In this document: in pieces, positions 56,287-64,000 of the stretch
Layout: the number at the start of each line of letters is the position of its first letter
Numbering within the stretch: the first letter of the stretch is position 1
Assembly: GCA_900074885.1 (NCBI GenBank)
Contig: FJUW01000077.1
Coordinates: 62,001-126,000 of the forward strand
Length of the DNA stretch: 64,000 nt
From: Rhynchosporium graminicola
Lineage: Eukaryota > Ascomycota > Leotiomycetes > Helotiales > Ploettnerulaceae
Direction: 5' to 3'
Translations under genes and position numbers: made by a program
Notes under the pieces: generated by a model
The model's database searches: none
Seen by the model: only the letters and a program-made list of their open reading frames with translations
What the model was told of the DNA's origin: nothing

Positions 56287-58166
56287 ATGGAGTTCAAAAA
56301 AGATGATCCCGTTGTGTATGAGCAGAAGAGTGGTGATGAGTCGCCCATGGGGAGGATCTCATCTGGTGAGGGAGATAACGAGAGCATCAGCCATCTTCAT
56401 CGCTCTCTCAACAATCGTCAAGTCCAAGTAAGCTTCTCTCTTTGAAACCCTATTCCGATCAGTTTGCTGATGCGAGCTTGCTTGATGAAAATCCCTTTCT
56501 ACCCAAACACATCTAACAATGAACAGTGGATAGCTATCGGTGGTTCCATCGGAACTGCTCTCTTCGTCAGTATCGCCTGGGGTCTGACAGCCGGTGGTCC
56601 TGGGTCTCTCTTTCTCGCCTTCCTCTTCTACAGCTGTGTAATTGGCTCCATAAACAGTGGAATTGCCGAAATGACCGTCTTCATGCCTGTCTCTGGATCT
56701 TTCCTACGCTACGCCGGTGTCTGGGTCGACGAGGCCTTCGGATTTATGGCCGGGTGGAATTTCTTCCTCTACGAAGCTATCCTCATTCCCTTTGAGATCT
56801 CAGCCCTGTGTCTCGTTTTACAATTCTGGAGAGACGACGTGCCAGTCTGGGCCGTCTGTATCGGCTGCATTGTCCTGTATGGCCTCATCAACGCCTTCGC
56901 CGTCGGCTGGTATGGTGAAGCCGAGTTCTGGCTCTCCTCTGGCAAAGTCATCTTGATTTTGATTCTTTTTTCCTTTACCTTCATCACAATGGTCGGAGGT
57001 AACCCAAAACATGATGCCTACGGATTCAGGTACTGGAAAACGCCAGGAGCATTCGCAGAATCAGTCACGACTGGTTCTTTGGGAAAATTCGAAGGCTTCT
57101 TGGGTTCTCTTTGGGTTGCTGCATGGACCGTTTGCGGTCCTGAGTATATTGCTATGATCTCTGCCGAGGCTGTCTATCCCCGTGTCACGATCAAGCAAGC
57201 TTTCAAGACTGTGTAAGTCGCTATTTTCCTTTCCCAAAACCACTGTTAATGATTTTCAGTTACTGGCGATTCGGTTTCTTCTTCATCTTGGGAGCTCTTT
57301 GTGTCGGTATTTTGATTCCATACAACGACCCAACTCTCCTCAAAGTCCTCGATACCCAAGGCACATCTACCGGAGCAGCTTCACCTTACATTATCGCCAT
57401 GCAGAACCTCGGTGTCGGTGGTCTTCCTCACTTGGTAAACGCTCTTTTGGTGACCTCGATCTTCTCTGCGGGAAACACCTACTGCTACATGGCCACCCGT
57501 TCCCTATACAGTCTTTCTCTGCAAGGCCAAGCACCAAAGTTCCTCCGCAAGACTTCGAAATCCGGAATCCCATGGTTGTGCTTCGCCGTCGTGATGATAT
57601 TCCCCTTCCTCAGCTTCCTGCAAGTCAGCGCCAACTCCGCACAAGCCATCAAATGGCTCATCAACTTGGTCACTGCTTCTCAGGTTCTCAATTACGTGAT
57701 CATGGGAACCACCTACGTCTTTTTCTACCGTGCCTTAAAAGCTCAAGGTATCGACCGCAAGACTCTTCCGTACAGAGGTGCGTATTCATCCTCTCCTCTT
57801 GCTCTCTCAGCTAACAGAACCCCAGGATGGTGCCAGCCATACGTCAACTACTTCGGCCTCTTCTTCGTCAGCATCATCGTTGTCGTACAAGGCTACTCCG
57901 TTTTCCTGCCCGGCAAATGGGACGTCGGTTCTTTCTTCACTTACTACACCATGATCTTCGTCTGCATCGCGCTCTTCGGTTTCTGGAAGATTTTCAAGAA
58001 GACCAGGTTCGTGAAGCCCGAGGAGGCCGATCTCGTCTGGGAGAAGCCGTCTATCGATGCGTATGAAGCTTCTATTGACCCGCCTCTCGGTCTGTGGGAA
58101 GATCTGTGGCAGTCGACTCTTGAGCTGTCAAGGATTCGCCAGGGGAAGAACGTGAATAGCGTTTGA
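56287..58166 (+). CDS. Amino-acid permease (fungal AAT/YAT family)
   Basis: Exons 56287-56427, 56527-57212, 57260-57777 and 57826-58166 give 561 residues. Introns 1-3 are 99, 47 and 48 nt, with GTAAGC, GTAAGT and GTGCGT donors; introns 1 and 3 show CTAAC branch sites. Intron 3 has no stop and a length divisible by 3, so retention would add 16 residues; removing it restores LPYRGWCQPY, as in the family. A hydrophilic N-terminus of about 47 residues leads into IAIGGSIGTALFVSIAWGL, the first-helix signature of the APC superfamily. About 12 hydrophobic helices follow, including NTYCYMATRSLYSLSLQGQA. It is a plasma-membrane proton/amino-acid symporter by family; specificity is unknown. It faces the MFS gene tail to tail. 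Confidence 0.9.
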
Positions 58167-60258
58167 GAGGTGGTTGGGGTGCTGGGTAAGTCTGTTTGTG
58201 CTGTGCTTGTGTGAATATGTTGGATGTGTGATTTTGATACCTGTGGAAAGAATGGTCGAGATTGGCCTGGAATTGGACCTTATGCGCCTGCCTGCCTGCC
58301 CAATGCGAGCTGAAAAGCTGGAATCATGTGGTCGGTCGCCCTATGCGTATTGATATGATATGTCGCCCTATACGTACTTGATGAATGGATGATGCATGTA
58401 TGCATGCATGATATGTGATTCTACCAAAGCACCATTCATTACCCAAGCAGCTTGACTTTGAAAGTCGGCTTTCCTGAATGTTGAAACTAATCAAAAAAAT
58501 GGGAACTATTTCTTCACGACTCTACATGGCCTCGAATTGGGAAATACCGCTCCTTCTCTTCTGATTCTTGACGGAGGTCCATCTACAGTCCAATAGACCC
58601 TTGACAGTGTATACTCAGGAAGCAGTCTACCTATACACATGTGCTATAACCTGAGTCGAGAATACGTCTTCGGCGTATGATATCTGATGGGTTCGAATAT
58701 CATTAATGGCTAGAAACGTGTGCCATCATTTCCTACGCCAAGAACGCAATCAAATGATTTCTTCATTCAAGGAACAGAACAAGATATATAACAGCTTCAT
58801 CCTAATGGGTCAATTTATTCCTAGCCAAGCACCAGGAACTTCAGATCTTTCCCTCCCACATCTCGCCATCTACAGAACGTCAACGCCACTGAAGCATATC
58901 CACAATTTTAATCTACGCCTCAATAAAATGGCGTTGTAAATAGCGTGGTATATCATATCCCCAAAGAAAAGAAGCTCAGAAGACACTGACTGGGTTGGAA
59001 CTATCCCAAAAAGTCCGTTTGGTTCGGGAGTGACTAAATTTCTCGCTCTGTCCGAAAGTGACGAAAGTGGCTTTTCATCACTTGTGCGCCTCAGTGTAAT
59101 CTTCCGAATAAAATATGCCCTAAGCAAGAGCTGGTTACCAATCATCGGTTTCTCGAGCCTCTTACATGGCAAATGGACGAGGTATGAGGTTCCTCATTTC
59201 AGATATTGTTCGATATTTATATGCTGGGAGGCTGAATTCAATCTTTCTCGTTCTTCAGAAGATGAAAATGCAGGAGGTTGGTCGCGATAGGAACTGGTAG
59301 CTTGATGTCAAAGAAAACCCGAAAATCCCCTCTCGCATGTAGGAGGCGAGAATCCGATCATGATCCTCAGACAGATGCTGGCAAATAGTTAGATGCTTGA
59401 AGCAAACCGTGCAGCTTAGCATTGTCTCCCAGTAATTACATCAGACAACACTCAACGACCTCACCAAATCTTGCTTGTCCAACCATCATGATCACAAAAA
59501 AATGCATCGAAAAAGTCATACTCCTCAGCAATCCCTTTTATACTTTTATTCATGATAGAACTCAGCATCTTTCTCACCGAGACAAAACATCATTCGTTAG
59601 TGATACATGCTTCTAAGATTCAAGACTATCTATCACATCAGCCTCTATCTTCAGGGAACAAAAAAGGCGCAGCTATATCGGAAGTCGCAATTCCGATACA
59701 AGCTTCAGGCCGAGCAAAAGCTCCGAGATCTCCTTTCCTTTAGTTTGAGTGTCGTCAGAAAAAGCAAGACTTTGGTGCTCTGACCTACAGCTGGCAGGAA
59801 ACGGTCTAGAGAGTTTAGTTGCAGCGGAGGAATGCTCCGAGTCTGAGATATTGCAAAAAAAAGAAAAAGACTATATGGAATATCAGTTTCATGTCTTTCT
59901 ATTATGATCCTAGACTGTCATCTTATCATGACTATCATTTCATCGTGACTTTTGGGCATCATTGCCAAAATTATTTGCCCAATCGGTGTACATACGCCCG
60001 CCGCAGCCAAAGCTTCAAGTGAAGACGTGGCTTCGAGTAGTCTTTGCTCTGTTGTTCACGACTTCAATAATCATCGTGAATTAGATCCCGCTTATCTTGA
60101 AGCGTCCACTGTGGCGAGCAGATATGTGCTGTCATTACACAGTCACAGGCCAATAGCCTTATGGATTATCCATCCTCCCCAACGCCCGACTCCGATGCAG
60201 CAATCCTAGCCCAGCTTACAAATGGACGGCGACATTCTCATTGATGAAATCTCCGATT
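58167..60258. other. Intergenic region between permease and MFS genes
   Basis: About 2.1 kb between two convergent genes, holding their 3' untranslated regions. It contains a short ATG-rich simple repeat (TGATGCATGTATGCATGCAT near 58390-58410). I see no supported gene; the open frames are short and without motifs. Confidence 0.6.
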
Positions 60259-62135
60259 CTAGAAATCATACATTAGCTCTGGGTTTCTTTCAGCCAAGCC
60301 CCAGGAGATATTAACATACCCATGAAGGAAGAAGCACGAAACCACAGCCGCGCCTCCAAAAGCAATCGAAACAAGATAAATCTCCGGAAACGCCGTCTTG
60401 TATAGCTCATGACCCGCGTGCTGAATATTGGCAATGGCCAGTGGGTCCGTGATGTTGAACTGACTAGCGTATTCCGAGAAGGGACCGGCGGTCAATGTGG
60501 TGATGAGCTTGGAAGTCGATGCCACGGGGTCCAAGCCGACATTGAAGCCGTTGAGGATGGCGGGCAGAGTGAAAATGGTGAGGTTGGACGTGGCGCGTTC
60601 CTCGATATGCGTGTGGAATAGGTTGTAGAACATGGATACGCCGATGACTTGGCCAAAGGCGCGGATGACGATGGAAAGCGCGATAGATGTCCCGATCAGG
60701 GTTTCGGGACTGATGATCGAGAAGACGACTTGGCTGGGAAGCAAGACGCCGCCGACGCCGATGAGGCCAATCACCAGTGGTGCGAATGCAGTGTTTACAT
60801 TCTCGGGATCGATAGCAGCCATGCATCCAAGACCTATAATTTTTTTAGATGAGGTTTAAGGATATGAGGTGTGAGGAAGTCAAGTAGAGGACGTACCAGC
60901 AGTTTGCATAATACAGAAGCCCAAGAGGATCCATTGAATCTTGGTTCGGAAAACAGTCATCAAGCCTGCACTGATGATGGCTCCTCCTGCAATACAAAAG
61001 CCGATCGGGAGCAACCAGATACCAGCTTCACGGAAAGATGCCCCATAGACAGTATAGACCTGGATCACCCAGAACACAACGACGGGAATGAAGTTGACAC
61101 CTGAAGTCAGACAGAGGAAGCAGATGACGAAGAATAGTCGCTTGTGTTGAACCAGCTCGCCGGGGAACAATGGGTACTTGGCAACGAACTTCTCGTAGAT
61201 GACGAAGACGACGAGGAGACCGAGACCTATACACAAGCAAGCAATAACATGAACCGAGTTCCACGGGTATGGCTGTTTGCCCCAATTGAGTCCCACCAAG
61301 AACAATGTAACACCGGCGATGGAGAGGAAAGCACCCACGAAATCGATTCGCTTAAGTACTTGGGATTTCGTGAGGCCAAGGGAGTTAATTCGTGGAGGTG
61401 GCTTGTACCAGATAGATATGACCACGAAGCCGATAGTAGCGAGAGCGCCAATGACGGCTGGGACGTAACGCCAGCTGCGCTCGGCGATGAGCTGACCATA
61501 CAGAGACGCTGGTGCAAATGGCATGAATCCAAGCACAATGTACCCGATGGTGATACCACGCTGAGAAATAGGAACCAACTCGGTGACAGCTGCAATGGAG
61601 GTGAGGAGTTGAATGCCAATAGCAGCACCCGAGATAGCCATGGCTGCGATAGCTCCTGCGATATTGGGGGTGGTACCCAGGAGGATCATAGAAACTATTG
61701 TCAGTAGCAAGCTGGTGAGTGTTGTGAGTTTGCGTCCCAGGAGATCAACAAGAGGTCCAACGAATGGTACAGTCGAGCCGACTGCGATGAATTGAGCCAC
61801 AATCAACCATATTGCTTTGTCTCCAGAATCAAGATCGTAGGCGATGACGGTAAAGAGTGTGATCAGAAATAGAGGAATGACTTCGGCCACCACAAACGAG
61901 ATACTGAAGCCCAACATAGTCATGATGAAGCCGATCGTTCTCTACTCTCGTCAATTGTGCTTCATCTCAACAAGGTTTCAAGGAGAATTACCTTGTTCTG
62001 AATCGTGGATGTGGTGGTTTGGGCATGAGTCAATCCATTGGGGTTTTCTGTAAGAAACCCATTGTCCTTCGTAGGGCTGTGGTGAGCAACGCCCGCTTTC
62101 TCCTCGTCGGAGTCGAAATGCCTTATGGCAGACAT
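60259..62135 (-). CDS. MFS transporter, TRI12/siderophore-pump-like family
   Basis: Read on the minus strand: exon 1 62135-61992, exon 2 61941-60897, exon 3 60833-60259; introns of 50 and 63 nt (GTAATT and GTACGT donors). The product has 587 residues. A soluble N-terminus of about 50 residues precedes RTIGFIMTM and the first helix. Motif A is GPLVDLLGRK (residues 110-119). About 14 hydrophobic segments follow, including MAISGAAIGIQLLTSIAAVTE, a central charged loop (WYKPPPRINSLGL) and a typical late block, QTAGLGCMAAIDPENVNTAF. Length and layout fit the trichothecene-efflux/siderophore-transporter group (proton antiport across the plasma membrane). The substrate is unknown; toxin or metabolite export would fit the nearby PKS remnant. 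Confidence 0.88.
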
Positions 62136-64000
62136 GATGGCAAAGATCGGGTCTGACGACTAGAAGATTGTGACGATTCAGCTGGTCAACAATTGACAAA
62201 CGGCGATGCGGATACGCCGGGACCTGATGGGGAGGGCGGCTTGAGAAGTTGAGTACAAGAAGAGTCGACTCTCAGTTCTTGTTCTCGCGAGAGGAATCTA
62301 AATGTCAACAAGAAAGGAATGAAGATGTTAAACGAGGCAGTCCTTCTTGATGAAATAGCATCAATTTCCCCTCAAGTGAAATCCAGCAAGGAGACCTCGG
62401 TCTCGAAGGAGACTTTGTGTTCCAACAAGTTTAGCTATATTAGTGGAAGAGATGATCAATTGTGTTTGGCCGAAACAAAATTAGAGCGCTCGAGCTGCGA
62501 CCGTAATTGGGTATTTCTTTTCCCGTGGCTGGAGGCTTGTTAGACTTGTGGAGGGTCCAGATTCGGTAGCGTGTTTACTAGATCGGGTAGCAGCCAACCG
62601 CATCACGAGTATATATATCAACTCCGCACGGCCAAGCTCCCTATGACCTTTGAGTGTAGTGTAGCGTGTTAGAGTAGCCTGAATCCCGGTGTACGCAATT
62701 ACCGACACACTAAACTGGCGAGAATGTGGAAAATCCAATTAAGACACCTTTTGAATAAACTTTTATTATACAAGTCTCTGATCAAAACTCCACTTGAAAA
62801 CATCAATATACTTAGAAGAGGCAGAGCAATCGTTTGATCAAACTTTCAGACAGATTCGTCCTATATTTTTGGTATCTATAAGTCGATTCCCAACGGGTTA
62901 ATTCTTAGTGTGACGGTAATTGCAGTACACCGGGAGCTTGAGGCGAGTCTTGGACATGCCTAGCTTTACACTACCGAGACCACCAGTGACACAAGACCAG
63001 AACCAAGTCTAGTCTGGGATAGGACCGAGGAAGGTGGGGAAACCTGGGGGATATGAGCACCGAGGCGTGGCTTGCGGGGTTATGTTAGGAGGCCAAGTTG
63101 AGGACATGGGATTCCTGGGTTCCATTACTCGCTATTTGGACGGCTGATACATCTGTAGATGCAGACTATTCATTGTATGGATACTTTGTAATGTCTATAA
63201 TGATACGGAATCGCCTCGGAAATATTCCAGGAAACAGTAACAGTTCAAAGCAATAAGCTTCTGATAACGCTAGATGTCCGCATTATCGAAACCCCAGTAG
63301 AAGCTCAACAGAACGGAAGATCGACCAAATGATCTACAGTACAGCAAATGCTTGACTCAGTCGACTGGGATCACATTAGCGCTAGTGGCAAACCTGCCAT
63401 GTGCCAGGAACATCGTATCAAAACTCAACTTGTACTCCAAGTCTCACTATTGTAGATAGAGATACCAATCAACAAGATATCGAGGGAGCGGCGAAGCAAG
63501 TTATGGCGAACACAGCCTTGGAAGAAAGTAAAAATATAGGAAATATAATTAGCTGAACGGAAACGTGGGAAAAGAACGTTCCACCTACGCCATCGACAGG
63601 TCTGTGAGCGCGTACGTCAAGTACCGAGTTGCACAGACTTTCACACTCGTGACTGAAATGACAGGGTAAAGCCGGACAATTGTGGCCTTGGCTCCTTCTG
63701 TAGTATTTGGGATCTGCACTAGGTGAATGCGATCGCGAGGTTTTGTGTCTGGGATGTGAGGACAGTTGCTGAACGTCTATCAGTGGGTCGAACTACGACA
63801 GTTTCACATTATAGACAAAATATTCCGATTGCGAATCCATATAACATCTACTGACAATTGAGATTCTAGGATGTTAGGATATGTTTTCGAGCAACGGCAG
63901 TCTCAGGATAATGTAGCCAATGAATGACGATCTCCGGTCTTTCCGGTGCTCTGCTGCGTTCTCTTGACCTCGAGACGAGTGAAACGATACAGGTAGATAA
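62136..64000. other. Upstream region of the MFS gene and unassigned sequence
   Basis: About 1.9 kb. It contains the 5' region of the MFS gene, with TATATATAT at 62610-62618, about 475 bases upstream of its start codon, a distant but possible promoter element. From about 62740 to the end there is no long open frame and no recognisable domain or RNA; I see nothing to annotate. Confidence 0.5.

Noticed and set aside
57182..57814. 210-aa plus-strand frame overlapping the permease
   Set aside because: Out-of-frame shadow of permease exon 3; its basic, Ser/Arg-rich composition is typical of frame artefacts.
58380..58412. TGATGCATG/TGCATGCAT simple repeat as a CRISPR or regulatory array
   Set aside because: Short low-complexity stretch with no spacer structure.
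61144..61707. 187-aa plus-strand frame
   Set aside because: Opposite strand of MFS exon 2, which has clear family motifs.

Overview
The window looks like a filamentous ascomycete (Pezizomycotina) chromosome with a two-compartment structure. The evidence is dense CpA-to-TpA decay typical of repeat-induced point mutation (RIP), short GT...CTAAC...AG introns of 47-99 nt, a polyketide synthase remnant, and a TRI12-type transporter. I cannot name the genus from sequence alone; a leotiomycete-like genome with AT-rich islands is possible but only a guess.

Bases 1-52352 are one AT-rich, RIP-scarred island of nested transposons with no intact gene. I resolved these elements by terminal repeats and target-site duplications (TSDs). 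A1 (1-6431, minus, left end outside the window) and A2 (6906-14682, minus, TSD CTAGC) are two copies of one Ty3/gypsy family; both are inserted into an older gypsy element E (6432-6905 plus 14688-16094, plus). Gypsy element D (minus, 16095-20778 plus 32568-34346) is split by a copia element G (20779-32562, plus, TSD AAACC). G is in turn split by a hAT DNA transposon (28264-31841, 8-bp TSD GCTTCGGT). A copia fragment F (34347-36354, minus) follows. Gypsy element C (minus, 36355-49864) is split by chromovirus B (36755-43600, plus, TSD TCTGG), which sits in C's 3' LTR. The island ends with a 5'-truncated second hAT (49865-52352) that carries a 125-bp TG...CA insertion (TSD CTTTA).

Bases 52353-64000 have ordinary base composition and hold four loci: a frameshifted C-terminal fragment of a polyketide synthase carrying the acyl-carrier site (52394-52830), an intact short-chain dehydrogenase (53227-53970, plus), a four-exon amino-acid permease (56287-58166, plus), and a three-exon TRI12-type MFS transporter (60259-62135, minus). 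Together they resemble the eroded edge of a secondary-metabolite locus next to a heterochromatic island, but co-function is inference.

The most unusual observation is architectural. Three gypsy families (A, C, D) and the copia element G each carry an extra reading frame on the strand opposite gag-pol. It lies between the 3' LTR and the end of pol and converges tail-to-tail with pol. The C and D antisense proteins share a CX2CX6C-spaced motif (partly Y after RIP). Family B/E lacks such a frame in its 3' region and instead has about six copies of a degenerate motif spaced 100-140 bp apart.
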